From Pseudomonas oryzihabitans (GTDB taxonomy: Bacteria; Pseudomonadota; Gammaproteobacteria; Pseudomonadales; Pseudomonadaceae), in the NCBI RefSeq assembly GCF_006384975.1, contig NZ_CP021645.1:1144001-1208000 (forward strand): a stretch of 64,000 nucleotides of DNA. The letters run 5' to 3'. Below the pieces are notes generated by a model. The model ran no database searches, was not told the DNA's origin, and saw nothing but the letters and a program-made list of their open reading frames with translations. Position numbers and translations under genes: made by a program. Each line of letters opens with the position of its first letter. The stretch's first letter is position 1. This document shows positions 29,029-39,263 of the stretch, piece after piece.

Positions 29029-31059
29029 ATGGATGCCCAGACCCACACCTTGCCCACCCCTACCGCCGGCACCCTCTGGCGCCAGGCGCTGCGGCAGGCG
29101 TTCGTCAAGCTCGACCCGCGCCAGCAGATCCGCTCGCCGGTGATGTTCGTGGTGGAGATCACCGCGCTGTTCTCCACCCTGCTGTGCCTGGCGCCCAACA
29201 ATGGCGTCAGCACTGGGGTAGCGGTCCAGATCACCCTCTGGCTGTGGTTCACCCTGCTGTTCGCCAACTTCGCCGAAGCCCTGGCCGAAGGCCGCGGCAA
29301 GGCTCGCGCCGACAGCCTCAAGGGCATCGGCCAGAACCTGGCCGCCCGCCTGGAGGAGAACGGCAACCATCGCATGGTGCCGGCCAGCTCCCTGCGCAAG
29401 GGCCAGGTGGTGCGCGTCGAGGCTGGCGAGCTGATCCCCGGCGATGGCGAGATCATCGAGGGCGTGGCCGCGGTCAACGAAGCGGCCATCACCGGCGAAT
29501 CCGCGCCGGTGATTCGCGAATCGGGCGGTGACCGCTCGGCGGTCACCGGCAACACGCGGGTAGTGTCGGACTGGATTCGGGTGCGCATCACCGCCAATCC
29601 GGGCGAATCCACCCTGGACCGGATGATCGCTCTGGTGGAGGGCGCCAAGCGCCAGAAGACCCCCAACGAGGTCGCCCTGGACATCCTGCTGATCGGCCTC
29701 ACGCTGATCTTCCTGTTGGTGGTGGTCACGCTGCAGCCCTTCGCCGCCCTGGCCGGCGGCCAGTTGCCACTGCTGTTCCTGGTGGCCCTACTGGTGACCC
29801 TGATCCCCACCACCATCGGCGGGCTGCTTTCGGCCATCGGCATCGCCGGCATGGATCGCCTGGTGCGCCTCAATGTGATCGCCACCTCGGGCCGCGCCGT
29901 GGAGGCCGCGGGTGACGTCCACACCTTGCTGCTGGACAAAACCGGCACCATCACCTTCGGCAACCGCCGTTGCAGCGCCCTGTACGCCACCCCCGGCGTC
30001 ACCCCCAAGGCCCTGGCCGAAGGCGCCCTCTATGCCTCCCTGGCCGACGAGACCCCGGAGGGCCGTTCGATCGTCGAGTACCTGCGCAACCTGCACCCGC
30101 TGGAAGAGCCGCCGCGTGCCCAGGTCACGCCCATCCCCTTCAGTGCCGAGACGCGGCTGTCGGGTATCGACTGGCAGGGTCGCGAGTATCGCAAGGGTGC
30201 GGTGGACGCCGTGCTGATGTTTCTCGGCCAGACCCGCGCCGACCTGCCGGAGGTATTGGCCCGGGAGATCGAGACCATCGCCAAGAGTGGCGGCACCCCG
30301 CTGCTGGTCTGTGGCGAGGGCCGGCTGCTCGGCGCCATCCACCTCAAGGATGTGGTCAAGCCCGGCATCCGCGAACGCTTCGCCGAACTGCGTACCCTGG
30401 GCATTCGCACCGTGATGGTGACCGGCGACAACCCCCTGACCGCCACCGCCATCGCCGCCGAGGCGGGCGTGGACGACGTCATCGCCGAGGCCACCCCGGA
30501 GAAGAAGCTGGAGCGCATCCGCAGCGAACAGGCCGAGGGCAAGCTGGTGGCCATGTGCGGCGACGGCGCCAACGACGCCCCGGCCCTGGCCCAGGCCGAT
30601 GTGGGCATGGCCATGAACGACGGCACCCAGGCCGCCCGCGAGGCCGCCAACCTGGTGGATCTGGATTCCGATCCGACCAAACTGCTGGACGTGGTGCAGG
30701 TGGGAAAGGAATTGCTGGTGACCCGCGGCGCCCTGACCACCTTCTCGGTGGCCAACGACGTGGCCAAGTACTTCGCCATCCTGCCCGCGCTGTTCGCCGG
30801 CATCTATCCGCAGCTCAATGTGCTCAATGTGATGCACCTGGCCAGCCCGCAGAGCGCCATTCTCTCGGCCATCGTCTTCAACGCCCTGATCATCGTCGCG
30901 CTGATTCCCCTGGCGCTGCGTGGGGTGCGGGTCAAGGCCGCCAGTGCCGCCGCCCTGCTGCGTCGCAACCTGCTGATCTACGGCCTGGGCGGTATCGCCG
31001 TGCCTTTCATCGGCATCAAAGCCATCGACCTGGCGCTCGGCGCCCTCGGTCTGGTCTGA
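29029..31059 (+). CDS. kdpB: K+-transporting ATPase ATP-binding subunit B (KdpB)
   Basis: A 676-residue P-type ATPase. The phosphorylated aspartate is D303 in DKTGTIT; other class motifs are TGESAPV (actuator domain), KGAVDAV (nucleotide binding), [10 protein letters not shown] and [14 protein letters not shown]. It hydrolyses ATP to drive K+ through KdpA. It begins one base after the kdpA stop, so translation is coupled. Confidence 0.98.
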   Translation: MDAQTHTLPTPTAGTLWRQALRQAFVKLDPRQQIRSPVMFVVEITALFSTLLCLAPNNGVSTGVAVQITLWLWFTLLFANFAEALAEGRGKARADSLKGIGQNLAARLEENGNHRMVPASSLRKGQVVRVEAGELIPGDGEIIEGVAAVNEAAITGESAPVIRESGGDRSAVTGNTRVVSDWIRVRITANPGESTLDRMIALVEGAKRQKTPNEVALDILLIGLTLIFLLVVVTLQPFAALAGGQLPLLFLVALLVTLIPTTIGGLLSAIGIAGMDRLVRLNVIATSGRAVEAAGDVHTLLLDKTGTITFGNRRCSALYATPGVTPKALAEGALYASLADETPEGRSIVEYLRNLHPLEEPPRAQVTPIPFSAETRLSGIDWQGREYRKGAVDAVLMFLGQTRADLPEVLAREIETIAKSGGTPLLVCGEGRLLGAIHLKDVVKPGIRERFAELRTLGIRTVMVTGDNPLTATAIAAEAGVDDVIAEATPEKKLERIRSEQAEGKLVAMCGDGANDAPALAQADVGMAMNDGTQAAREAANLVDLDSDPTKLLDVVQVGKELLVTRGALTTFSVANDVAKYFAILPALFAGIYPQLNVLNVMHLASPQSAILSAIVFNALIIVALIPLALRGVRVKAASAAALLRRNLLIYGLGGIAVPFIGIKAIDLALGALGLV

Positions 31060-31069
31060 GGAGACCGCC

Positions 31070-31621
31070 ATGCTCATGCAATTGCGTTCCGCCGTGCTGA
31101 TGCTCCTGTTGCTCAGCGCCCTGACCGGGGGCGCCTACCCCCTGCTGGTGACGGTGCTCGGCCAGGTGCTGTTCGCCGACCAGGCCGGCGGCAGCCTGAT
31201 CCAGCGCGCCGACGGCAGCGTGGTCGGCTCACGCCTGATCGCGCAGAAATTCAGCGGCCCCGAGTGGTTCCAGCCGCGCCCCTCGGCTGGCGACTACGCC
31301 ACCGTCTCCAGCAGCGCCAGCAACCTCGCGCAGTCGGCACCGGCGCTGCGAGAGCGGATCGAGAAGGCGCTGCCCGAGGTCCAGGTGACCGGCCAGGGCC
31401 CGGTGCCCCAGGAACTGGTAACCACCTCCGCCAGCGGCCTCGACCCGGACCTGACCCCGGCCGGCGCCCGCTATCAGATCGCCCGGGTCGCGGCCGCTCG
31501 CGGTCTGGCACCGGAACGGCTGGAAGCCCTGGTACGCGAGCAGACGCACACCTCGCTCTTCGGCCCGGCAACGGTTAATGTCCTGCTCCTCAACCTGGCC
31601 CTGGCAGACCTGAGCAAATGA
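31070..31621 (+). CDS. kdpC: K+-transporting ATPase subunit C (KdpC)
   Basis: A 183-residue subunit with one N-terminal membrane helix ([21 protein letters not shown]) and a periplasmic domain carrying [20 protein letters not shown], the family signature. It aids complex assembly and ATP affinity. GGAGACC precedes the ATG. Its stop overlaps the kdpD start as ATGA. Confidence 0.95.
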   Translation: MLMQLRSAVLMLLLLSALTGGAYPLLVTVLGQVLFADQAGGSLIQRADGSVVGSRLIAQKFSGPEWFQPRPSAGDYATVSSSASNLAQSAPALRERIEKALPEVQVTGQGPVPQELVTTSASGLDPDLTPAGARYQIARVAAARGLAPERLEALVREQTHTSLFGPATVNVLLLNLALADLSK

Positions 31622-34242
31622 CCGACAGCACCGGGCGCGCCGAAGCGCTGCTCGCCGAACATCGCGAAGGGCGCGGGCGCCTCAAGGTCTTTCTCGGTGC
31701 CGCCCCTGGGGTGGGTAAGACCTACGCCATGCTGCAAGCCGCTCAGACCGCCCTGCGCCAAGGTCGCCGGGTACGTGCCGGGATCGTCGAAACCCATGGG
31801 CGGCGGGAGACCGCTGCCCTGCTCGCCGGTCTGCCGCAGCAACCGCTGCGGCGGGTCGAGCACCGGGGTCTCAAGCTCACCGAGCTGGATCTGGAGGGCC
31901 TGCTGGCCGAGCCGCCGGAACTGGTGCTGGTGGACGAGCTGGCCCATAGCAACGCCCCTGGCAGCCGCCACGCCAAGCGCTGGCAGGATGTCGAGGACCT
32001 GCTCGCCGCCGGCATCCACGTCTACACCACGGTCAACGTCCAGCATCTGGAAAGTCTCAACGACGAGGTGCGCGACATCACCGGCGTGCAGGTACGGGAA
32101 ACGGTGCCGGACCAGGTCCTGCTCGATGCCGATGAATTGGTGCTCATCGACCTGCCACCCCGGGAGTTGCTGGAGCGCCTGCGCGAGGGCAAGGTCTATG
32201 TGCCCGAACAGGCCCGCGCCGCCATCGATGCCTTCTTCAGCCAGACCAACCTGACCGCGCTGCGCGAGCTGGCCATGCGCACCGCGGCCGCCCAGGTGGA
32301 TTCGACCCTGGCACTGCGCTATCGCCAGCAGGGTCAGGCCGCACCGCCGCTACTGGGGCGCCTGATCGTCGGCGCCGGCACCTCGCCCTCGGCGGAACGC
32401 CTGGTGCGTCATGCCAGTCGCCTGGCGGAACAGCGCCACCTGCCCTGGACCCTGGTCCACGTCGACACCGGCCAACCGCTGGACGACAGCGCCCGCTCCA
32501 ATCTACAGGCCAGCCAGCGCCTGGCCGAACGACTCGGCGGCGAGGTACTGACCCTGCGCGACAGCGACCCGGCCCGCGCTCTGGTCCGCCATGCCCGCGA
32601 TCAAAGAGCCAGCGTGCTCTTGATCGGCCGCGGGCGACCACGTGGCTTCAGCCTGAGACGCCGCCTGGCCAACCGACTTTTGCGCCTGGCCCAGGGCCTG
32701 GAGATCGCCATTCTCGACCTGGATCGCGACGCCCCGCCCACCGCTCGTCCTCGGCGCCCCTGGCGGCCCGGCCCCTATGGCGCGGCCATCCTGGCGACCG
32801 GCTTGGCCGCCGCCATCGCCGAAGGCGTCTCGGGCTTGCTGGAGTTGCCCAACATCTCGCTGGTCTTTCTCGCCGCGGTGCTGCTGGTGGCGGTGCGCAG
32901 CAGTCGTGGACCAGCGCTGTTCTGCGCCCTACTCGGCTTTCTTGCCTACGACTTCCTGTTCATTCCGCCGGCCTTTTCGCTGACCATCAATCGCGAACAG
33001 GATGTGCTCACCCTCGCCTTCTTCCTGCTCATGGCGCTGCTCACCGGCGACCTCGCCGCACGCCAGCGCCGGCAGTTGCAGGCACTGCGCCTGACCCAGC
33101 GCGAGACGCTGGCACTGCTGGACTTCACTCGCCAACTGAGCGCCGCCAGCGACCGCCAGGCGGTGGTCAGCGTCACCCTCAAGCACCTGGGCGGCAAAGG
33201 GCAACACGTCTGCCTGCTGCTCCCTGAAGACAAGGCGGGACTGGCGCCCCACCCGTCCGACCTGGTGCTGGCCGATAACGAGCGCATCGCCGCCGAATGG
33301 GCCTGGAAGCAGGAAAAGCCGGCGGGCTGCGGTACCGACACCCTGCCCTCCGGTAGCTGGTGGTGGTGGCCGCTGCTGGCCGAGAGTGGCAGTCTCGCGG
33401 TCCTCGGCGTACGCCGCACGGATGCCCAACCGCTGGACCATGTGGAACGTCGTCACCTGGCCAGCCTGGCGCAACCCCTGGCCCAGGCCCTGGCGCGGGT
33501 CCGTCTCAGCGAGGATCTGGAGGCCGCGCGCCTGCATGGCGAGACCGAGCAATTGCGCAGCGCCCTGCTGGCCTCCGTCTCCCATGATCTGCGCACGCCC
33601 CTGACCGTGATGCGCGGCTCCATCGATGCCCTGGCGACCCTGGGCGAGGCCATCCCCGCCAGTGATCGCCAGGAGCTGCTGGATGCCACGCGCCAGGAAG
33701 CCGAGCGCCTCGATCGCTACATCCAGAACCTGCTGGACATGACCCGCCTTGGGCATGGCAGTCTGCAACTGGCCCGTGACTGGGTCGACCCCGGCGACAT
33801 CCTCGCCAGCGCCCTGCAGCGCCTGCAACCGCTGCTGACCGGCTTGCAGGTCACCACCCGGGTGGAAGAAGGCCTGCCGCTGCTCTGGGTCCATCCGGCG
33901 CTGATCGAACAGGCCCTGGTCAATGTCCTGGAAAACGCCATCCGCTTCTCCGAACCCGGCGGGCGCCTGGAAATCAGCATTACCCGCCAGGCCGGTGAGC
34001 TACAGATCGCCGTGGCGGACGAGGGGCCCGGCATTCCGCGGGAAGATCGCGCCCGGATCTTCGACATGTTCTACACCGCCGCCCGTGGGGATCGCGGCGG
34101 CCAGGGCACCGGGCTGGGCCTGGCAATCTGCCAGGGCATGGTCGGCGCGCATGGCGGCCGGGTCAGTGTGGATGACGGGCTCGACGGCAGGGGCACGACG
34201 ATGCGCATGCATCTGCCACTACCGACGCCTCCTGCGGAATAG
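31618..34242 (+). CDS. kdpD: Sensor histidine kinase KdpD
   Basis: An 874-residue inner-membrane sensor of K+ limitation and ionic stress. Domains in order: the KdpD N-terminal domain with Walker [14 protein letters not shown] (about 27-39), a universal-stress-protein-like domain (about 245-370), four membrane helices (about 385-490), a GAF-like region, then the kinase with the phosphorylated histidine in [14 protein letters not shown] and ATP-binding boxes [18 protein letters not shown] and [10 protein letters not shown]. It is coupled to kdpC by ATGA overlap; its partner KdpE follows 60 bases later. Length matches the E. coli protein closely. Confidence 0.97.
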   Translation: MTDSTGRAEALLAEHREGRGRLKVFLGAAPGVGKTYAMLQAAQTALRQGRRVRAGIVETHGRRETAALLAGLPQQPLRRVEHRGLKLTELDLEGLLAEPPELVLVDELAHSNAPGSRHAKRWQDVEDLLAAGIHVYTTVNVQHLESLNDEVRDITGVQVRETVPDQVLLDADELVLIDLPPRELLERLREGKVYVPEQARAAIDAFFSQTNLTALRELAMRTAAAQVDSTLALRYRQQGQAAPPLLGRLIVGAGTSPSAERLVRHASRLAEQRHLPWTLVHVDTGQPLDDSARSNLQASQRLAERLGGEVLTLRDSDPARALVRHARDQRASVLLIGRGRPRGFSLRRRLANRLLRLAQGLEIAILDLDRDAPPTARPRRPWRPGPYGAAILATGLAAAIAEGVSGLLELPNISLVFLAAVLLVAVRSSRGPALFCALLGFLAYDFLFIPPAFSLTINREQDVLTLAFFLLMALLTGDLAARQRRQLQALRLTQRETLALLDFTRQLSAASDRQAVVSVTLKHLGGKGQHVCLLLPEDKAGLAPHPSDLVLADNERIAAEWAWKQEKPAGCGTDTLPSGSWWWWPLLAESGSLAVLGVRRTDAQPLDHVERRHLASLAQPLAQALARVRLSEDLEAARLHGETEQLRSALLASVSHDLRTPLTVMRGSIDALATLGEAIPASDRQELLDATRQEAERLDRYIQNLLDMTRLGHGSLQLARDWVDPGDILASALQRLQPLLTGLQVTTRVEEGLPLLWVHPALIEQALVNVLENAIRFSEPGGRLEISITRQAGELQIAVADEGPGIPREDRARIFDMFYTAARGDRGGQGTGLGLAICQGMVGAHGGRVSVDDGLDGRGTTMRMHLPLPTPPAE

Positions 34243-34302
34243 CCCAGGTACCTGGCTCACCGCAGGCGCTATGATGACGCCCTCTCGCGTGGAACCCTGC
34301 TG

Positions 34303-34992
34303 ATGTCCGCTCATGTCCTCGTCATCGACGACGAACCCCAAATCCGCAAATTCCTGCGCATCAGCCTCGCCGCCCAGGGCTACCAGGTCAGCGAAGCCGC
34401 TACCGGCACGGACGGCCTGGCCCAGGCCGCCGTCGGCCAGCCGGCGCTGGTCATCCTCGATCTCGGTTTGCCAGATCGCGATGGCCAGGAGGTGCTGGCC
34501 GAGCTGCGCGAGTGGTCGGCGGTACCGGTGCTCGTGCTCTCGGTGCGGGCGGATGAACGCGAAAAGGTCCGCGCCCTGGATGCCGGCGCCAACGACTATG
34601 TGACCAAGCCCTTCGGTATCCAGGAATTTCTCGCCCGGGTCCGCGCCCTGCTCCGCCAAACGACGGGCAGCACCACCGCGCAGGTCGCCACCCTGGAGGT
34701 GGGCGAATTACGCGTGGACTTCGCCTATCGGCGGGTCACCCTGGCCGATAACGAAGTTGCCCTGACGCGCAAGGAATACGCCGTTCTGGCAGCGCTCGCC
34801 CAGCATCCCGGACGGGTCGTGACGCAACGCCAGTTATTGATCGATATCTGGGGACCGACTCATGCTCAGGACACCCACTATCTGCGGATCGTGGTCGGTC
34901 ATTTGCGGCAAAAGTTGGCCGATGATCCCGTGGCCCCGCGTTTCATCGTGACCGAAGCAGGTGTGGGTTATCGCTTGCGTCACGATGCCTGA
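34303..34992 (+). CDS. kdpE: Response regulator KdpE
   Basis: A 229-residue OmpR/PhoB-class regulator activating kdpFABC. The receiver has acidic D9-D10, phospho-acceptor D53 in LVILDLGLPD, and K in NDYVTKPFG; the winged-helix domain (about 130-225) ends in VGHLRQKLADD and TEAGVGYRL. It probably binds the repeated TTTAC boxes before kdpF. It is the last gene of the kdp operon. Confidence 0.97.
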   Translation: MSAHVLVIDDEPQIRKFLRISLAAQGYQVSEAATGTDGLAQAAVGQPALVILDLGLPDRDGQEVLAELREWSAVPVLVLSVRADEREKVRALDAGANDYVTKPFGIQEFLARVRALLRQTTGSTTAQVATLEVGELRVDFAYRRVTLADNEVALTRKEYAVLAALAQHPGRVVTQRQLLIDIWGPTHAQDTHYLRIVVGHLRQKLADDPVAPRFIVTEAGVGYRLRHDA

Positions 34993-35284
34993 ACGAAACC
35001 TGTCCATTAGAAGAGCGAGCGGGTCTAGCCTAGGCCTGATTACCCACTCACGTTTGTTCAGCGGCGAAACCGAATAGGCTGAAACACGGGAAGGAATTCG
35101 CTGCCGGTGCAAAACCGCGGAAGAATTAACCTTTCGGTCAAGTTAGGGTAAAGAACGCGCGGTGGCAGGGGCTAGACGGCGAATTTTCTGGGACAGGTGA
35201 AATCCGTAGTACTCGCTAAAACAGATAACGCTCAAGCCGGCGGCCAGGCATTGCGCCTGGCGCCGACCGAAACGTGATGAAGCT
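34993..35284. other. Intergenic stretch between kdpE and mvaT
   Basis: About 290 bases between convergent genes with no open frame of interest. A large hairpin near 35240-35265 (CCAGGC...GCCTGG, extending to CGGCG/CGCCG) lies just beyond the mvaT stop and may end mvaT transcription, although no U-run follows on that strand. Confidence 0.45.
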
Positions 35285-35659
35285 TTACTGCAGCCAGCCC
35301 TCGACGGTATCGGCACCGTGTTCGGCTTTCCAGGCCTTGAGCACCTTGTGATTGCCACCCTTGGTCTCGATGACTTCGCCGGTCTGGGGGTGCTGATAAC
35401 GCTTGGTGGTACGCGGACGCCGCTTGCCTGCTGGCTTTTCCGGATGCGGGGTCTGCGCCTTGTGCTTGGGGGCGGCATTCGGATCCAGGATGCCGATGAT
35501 GTCGCCCAGGTTCATGTGGTACTCGTCCATCAGCGATTGCAGCTTGCTTTCGAACTCGATTTCTTTCTGCAGGGAACTGTCCTGCTTCAGATCTTCGAGC
35601 AACTGCAATTGGGCACGCAGTTGTTCTTCGGCGGCGCGGAATTCGGCAAGGCGGGACAT
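35285..35659 (-). CDS. mvaT: MvaT/MvaU-family H-NS-like xenogeneic silencer
   Basis: A 124-residue nucleoid-associated protein that coats AT-rich DNA and silences acquired genes in Pseudomonas. The N-terminal 60 residues form the oligomerising coiled coil (RLAEFRAAEEQLRAQLQLLE), followed by a basic linker and the DNA-binding domain with the minor-groove motif TKGGNHKVLKAW. AGGAGTAGTC precedes the ATG. It is monocistronic, with an AT-richer promoter region upstream that is probably autoregulated. Confidence 0.93.
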   Translation of the reverse strand: MSRLAEFRAAEEQLRAQLQLLEDLKQDSSLQKEIEFESKLQSLMDEYHMNLGDIIGILDPNAAPKHKAQTPHPEKPAGKRRPRTTKRYQHPQTGEVIETKGGNHKVLKAWKAEHGADTVEGWLQ

Positions 35660-35966
35660 GACTACTCCTGAAGAGATAAAGAGGACGGGAATTCAGACTT
35701 CGCCCATAAGCGAAAGTTGAGGGAAAGATAAATCATCTCGCGTCATCATACCAGTGGCATTTGGAAAGATAGGATAAATGTCGATGCCTGCTCATTTGTA
35801 TGGTGAGTTTATTAAGGACGGCTTAAAAGGGCGGACTACATCGGTGCATGATCCGTTGAATAACGAAGGCTCGTCAGCGATCGACAAAAATCGAGTTGGA
35901 GCTCGTCGCTATAGCCCAGCCTAGAGAGCCCAAACTTTTCTGCTCTAGCGTTCCAATACTTGGAAT
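35660..35966. other. AT-richer intergenic region upstream of mvaT
   Basis: About 300 bases with no gene I can support. It contains the mvaT promoter on the minus strand and the end of the neighbouring methyltransferase gene. The lower GC would itself be a good MvaT target. Confidence 0.45.
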
Positions 35967-36770
35967 TCAATGCGACTTCAAGGCCAATGTCGCGATGAAG
36001 GTTGGCAGAAAACGATCTATGACGAAGCGTGGTACGGGTGCACGGGCCTCTGCAAATCCTGCAATCCTGAAGCCTGACTCGGTTTGACCGCCGATCTGAT
36101 CGGTCAGACCATGGCCGAAGACCAACGCCTCGCCACGCATGATCTTTGCATCCAGCTGGTCCGCGTCGAGATCCCGCGTATCGGCGTACGGCACCTTGCA
36201 GATCGGGCGGATGAGCGCTTGCTCCTCCCATTGGGTGTCGCGGTCACCGACGAAAACGATCGGATTGTAGAAGCCCGCCAGCACCCGCCCACCCTTGCGA
36301 AGCGTTCGATAGCACTCCCTCCACACGGGCCTGAGATCGGGCACGTAGAGATTGGAAATGGGATGGAAGACTAGGTCGAAAGATTCGTCTGAAAACCGGG
36401 AAAGGTCACGCATATCGCCCTGAATCACGGACAAAGCCAGCCCATCCCGCACCGCTACCAGACGGTCCTGCTCCAGTTGTCTCGCCGAGGCATCGAGGAC
36501 AGTGACTGTTGCACCCGCGGCGGCCAGGATAGGGGCTTGTTGTCCGCCAGTTGAGGCAAGGCACAGAATATCCAGACCCGACACATCACCGAGCCAGTGG
36601 CGGGGCAGATCGTCCGGTATCAATCTCACGGACCAATCACCCTGGCGGGCAGCTGCGATGACTTGCGCTGAAACGGGGCGAGACCACTCACAATCCTGCG
36701 CCGCAAGTTTGTCCCATGCAGCTTGATTGTGCGCAACGACGTTGTCCGACGAACGACCTGAAAATGCCAT
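35967..36770 (-). CDS. Class I SAM-dependent methyltransferase, substrate unknown
   Basis: A 267-residue soluble methyltransferase of the UbiE/Methyltransf_11 type. Motif I is degenerate (LDILCLASTGGQQAPILAAAG, with S-T-G-G in place of G-x-G), motif II is VTVLDASARQLEQD, and the post-motif region is VIQGDMRDLSRFSDESFDLVFHPIS. The start MAFSGRSSDN is chosen as the likely family start; a frame 24 codons longer exists. It is a lone gene flanked by AT-richer stretches on both sides, so it may be acquired. The acceptor cannot be deduced. Confidence 0.8.
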   Translation of the reverse strand: MAFSGRSSDNVVAHNQAAWDKLAAQDCEWSRPVSAQVIAAARQGDWSVRLIPDDLPRHWLGDVSGLDILCLASTGGQQAPILAAAGATVTVLDASARQLEQDRLVAVRDGLALSVIQGDMRDLSRFSDESFDLVFHPISNLYVPDLRPVWRECYRTLRKGGRVLAGFYNPIVFVGDRDTQWEEQALIRPICKVPYADTRDLDADQLDAKIMRGEALVFGHGLTDQIGGQTESGFRIAGFAEARAPVPRFVIDRFLPTFIATLALKSH

Positions 36771-37162
36771 GCTGATACCTGTGAAGTTCTCGTTCCAGCG
36801 CAGCGTCTGCACGAGGCGGACATGTTGCACGACAGAGAACAAATAGAACGAAGTGATGACCGCGCCGCGTGGGTGCCGTCTCCAATCGGAATCGCCTAGT
36901 GCGATGAGTCGGAGTTACTTCGTTACAGGATCACTGCCAGGGCACTCCTACCTATAGTGCAGAAAGGATAAAGGCGAGATTGCTCGGGGGCCAGGCAGCA
37001 GGTCGTCCAGAGAGGTGACCGGTGGCCGATCGGTGTGGGCGTCCCGGTCGGGGCCTAGGCCATGAGCAGCCGGCTAACCAACTTAGCATTCATTCGACAC
37101 CGCGAGTCGAGCTCAAAAAGGCGCTTCACCGGTCTCTATACCAATCCAGCGCCTGTTGAACC
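36771..37162. other. Intergenic region without recognised features
   Basis: About 390 bases, lower in GC near the methyltransferase gene. I see no gene, RNA or clear terminator. It must hold the methyltransferase promoter on the minus strand. Confidence 0.5.
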
Positions 37163-37738
37163 CTAGGCCGACTTGCCAATATCCAGTGTCGCTTCCGGCA
37201 GCGGCAACCAATGGAAGGTCTCTTCGATGAGCCGCCGGTAAGGGGTATCTATGGCGACCGGCGTGCGCTGGATGTAGTCACGCGCATGGGCTTGCCGCTC
37301 GGCATCGAGGGTGCGTAGGTAGGTCAGGGCTTCTTCGGCCGAAGGCTGACGCCCGTTGCGGCCACCGCTGCGCGGGGGCAAGGCGGTCCAGACCACGGCA
37401 TCCAGCCCCTGACCGCGCGCCCAGTTCGCTATGGTGGATTGGAACGGCGATGACGGCCCCTCCGGCCAGCTACCGATACACTCCGGCTGCTGCCTGGGCA
37501 CGCCTTCGCGTTCGCGCAGGGCCTCGCGGGCGGCGTCCAGGGTAGTCACGGCCAGGTAGGCCCACAGCACCTGCACCTCGGCCACGCCCTCGCAGAGTAC
37601 CGTGGCCAACTCGCCGCTATCCCCTTCCCGGGCGAACTCGACGGGCAGCCAGGGCCCGTCGGTGAACCAGTCGGAGGCCACCGGCAACTCCGCGGCTTTC
37701 CAGATCAAGGAACCCCACCCCAGACAGGCGATCTTCAT
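37163..37738 (-). CDS. Conserved hypothetical protein with GWGSLIW N terminus
   Basis: A 191-residue soluble protein whose opening MKIACLGWGSLIWKAAELP resembles the strand-loop of gamma-glutamylcyclotransferase-like (GGCT) folds, where YGSL-type motifs bind the substrate; the rest has no recognised motif. The ATG at MKIACLG has GGGAG in front, favouring it over one four codons upstream. It lies just downstream of tRNA-Asp on the same strand, separated from it by a terminator. A hydrolase or cyclotransferase role is only a structural guess. Confidence 0.65.
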   Translation of the reverse strand: MKIACLGWGSLIWKAAELPVASDWFTDGPWLPVEFAREGDSGELATVLCEGVAEVQVLWAYLAVTTLDAAREALREREGVPRQQPECIGSWPEGPSSPFQSTIANWARGQGLDAVVWTALPPRSGGRNGRQPSAEEALTYLRTLDAERQAHARDYIQRTPVAIDTPYRRLIEETFHWLPLPEATLDIGKSA

Positions 37739-37828
37739 GGCCACTCCCACGCTTGGACGTTAGGGGTTGGAGGTCAACGAAGCGCCGCGGTTTCGCTCTG
37801 GCAAGACTTGGCGACAAAAAGGCAGGAC

Positions 37829-37860
37829 GAAAAAAAGCGGCCACGAGGGCCGCTTCTTTC
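37829..37860 (-). terminator. Intrinsic terminator of tRNA-Asp
   Basis: On the minus strand AAGCGGCC and GGCCGCTT form an eight-base stem followed by a run of seven or more U, 35 bases past the tRNA 3' end. Confidence 0.88.
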
Positions 37861-37893
37861 GATACCCGCAAGGCAGAGCTTACGGGTGGTAGA

Positions 37894-37970
37894 TGGCGCA
37901 GCGGACGGGACTCGAACCCGCGACCCCCGGCGTGACAGGCCGGTATTCTAACCGACTGAACTACCGCTGC
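37894..37970 (-). tRNA. tRNA-Asp (GUC)
   Basis: A 77-base cloverleaf read on the minus strand. The acceptor stem GCAGCGG pairs with CCGCTGC, followed by discriminator G and an encoded CCA. The D-loop is TTCAGTCGGTTAGAA, the anticodon arm is CGGCCTGTCACGCCG with anticodon GTC, and the T-arm is CGGGTTCGAGTCCCG. It has its own promoter and terminator. Confidence 0.97.
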
Positions 37971-38046
37971 GCATGGAAGCCTTGCGGCATCCGGCTGGCT
38001 TGAGCAGCGAACCTGTTCAGCGGGGTTCTCTGCACCAGCGGCCGCT

Positions 38047-38075
38047 AAGATACTGATTTATCAGGAAAGAAACAA
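38047..38075 (-). promoter_or_regulatory. Sigma-70 promoter of tRNA-Asp
   Basis: On the minus strand TTGTTT (38070-38075) and TATCTT (38047-38052) are separated by exactly 17 bases. The following AGCGGCCGC is a GC-rich discriminator of the kind found at stringently controlled tRNA and rRNA promoters. Confidence 0.7.
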
Positions 38076-38100
38076 CAGGCTTAGGAAAATATTTCTGCCT

Positions 38101-39081
38101 TCAGCGGCGCGGCCCACGGATGCCCCTGCAGGACTCAACCGCCCCCTTGCCCGCCTGCCGCCTGAGCAGCTCGAGAAAGCCTTGAAGCGCTGTGCCCGGC
38201 ACCTGCCCCGCCCGCAGCAGGATGCCGAAGGGCGTCAGGGGTTCGGTGATCTCGAGGTCGAGCGGCACCATGAGACCGGTACGCAGATGGTCGCGCACCA
38301 CGGCCTCGGTCAGCACCAGGATGGCGTCGGTGATCTGCACCAGTTGCAGCATGGCGAATACCGAACCGCACTCGATGATGTCCGCCGGGGGCGGTAGCTG
38401 GCGGCGGGCGAAGGCGGCCTCCAGGGCGACCCGCGCCGGGCTCGCCTCGGGTTGCAGGATCCAGGGCCACTCCTCGACCAGCTCGGCCAGATCCGGTACG
38501 GCGCGCCCGGCCAGCGGATGTCCGGTGCGCACCACCACCGCCAGGTGCTCATTACCCAACGGCTCGAAGGTGAAGCGGCCGAGATCGGCCGGGCTGGTGA
38601 AGCGAGCGATGGCGACATCGATCCGCTCCTGCTCCAGCAACTCGGTGAGCTGGTCGCTGGTATCGCCGAGGATGCGCAGCTGCAAGCCCGGTTGACGCGC
38701 CTTGCTCTCGGCGATGGCCCGCACCACCAGATCGGGCAAGGCGCCCATGATGGCGCCCACCGCCAGATGACCATAGCCACCGGCGCGCCGCGCATCGAGG
38801 TCTTCGGCGCAGCGATCCAGGCCATTGAGGGCGCGCCGGGCGAACTCCAGGATCTCCGCGCCCAGCGCCGTGGGCTTCAGGCCCCGCGCGTGCCGCTCGA
38901 ACAATGCGCAGCCAAAGGCTTCCTCGACCTCCTGCAGCATCCGGGTGGTGGCCGGCTGGGACATGTGCAGGGCTTCCGCGGCCCGGTGCAGATTACGGGT
39001 ACCGGCCAGGGTCACCAGCATCAGCAGGTGCTTGTAGCGCAGGCGATTGAACAGAGCGCGGGCATGCGGGGAGGCGTTCAT
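38101..39081 (-). CDS. LysR-family regulator, probable activator of the L-rhamnonate operon
   Basis: A 326-residue LysR-type regulator. Winged helix at residues 12-75 (LRYKHLLMLVTLAGTRNLHRAAEALHMSQPATTRML broken by helix turns), linker helix, and a two-lobed effector domain from about 105 (GHLAVGAIMGALPDLVV). The overall pattern is of the GbpR/CynR-like branch that binds sugar acids. The ATG at MNASPHAR is chosen; the open frame continues 44 codons upstream without coding character. It is divergent from the rhamnonate operon, and the intergenic space carries a near-perfect ATAC-N7-GTAT palindrome. Confidence 0.88.
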   Translation of the reverse strand: MNASPHARALFNRLRYKHLLMLVTLAGTRNLHRAAEALHMSQPATTRMLQEVEEAFGCALFERHARGLKPTALGAEILEFARRALNGLDRCAEDLDARRAGGYGHLAVGAIMGALPDLVVRAIAESKARQPGLQLRILGDTSDQLTELLEQERIDVAIARFTSPADLGRFTFEPLGNEHLAVVVRTGHPLAGRAVPDLAELVEEWPWILQPEASPARVALEAAFARRQLPPPADIIECGSVFAMLQLVQITDAILVLTEAVVRDHLRTGLMVPLDLEITEPLTPFGILLRAGQVPGTALQGFLELLRRQAGKGAVESCRGIRGPRR

Positions 39082-39158
39082 CGGTAGCGTCCTGGTGCGT
39101 GATCGACGACGCGTGCGCGTCTTGAGCGTGAAGGCTCTGGTCAGGCCCTCACCCAGTA

Positions 39159-39179
39159 CCGATACCCTAAGGGTATCGG
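39159..39179. promoter_or_regulatory. LysR-type operator (ATAC-N7-GTAT)
   Basis: CCGATACCC-TAA-GGGTATCGG: nine-base perfect arms around three bases, containing the ATAC-N7-GTAT core of LysR-type recognition sites. It lies between the divergent lysR and MFS genes, 80 and 85 bases from their starts. Confidence 0.7.
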
Positions 39180-39263
39180 CCCTAAACAAAAAGCGATTAT
39201 CCAGGCATTGCAACTGCGACTACCTTGAGCCGTGGCCGAATCACAACAACAAGAGAGATCGCC

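Noticed and set aside
35238..35265. Large hairpin beyond mvaT as a confirmed terminator
   Set aside because: The stem is strong but no U-run follows on the mvaT strand, so it is mentioned only in the intergenic note.
37894..37970. tRNA-Asp as an integration site
   Set aside because: No integrase gene and no direct repeat of the tRNA 3' end were seen on either side.
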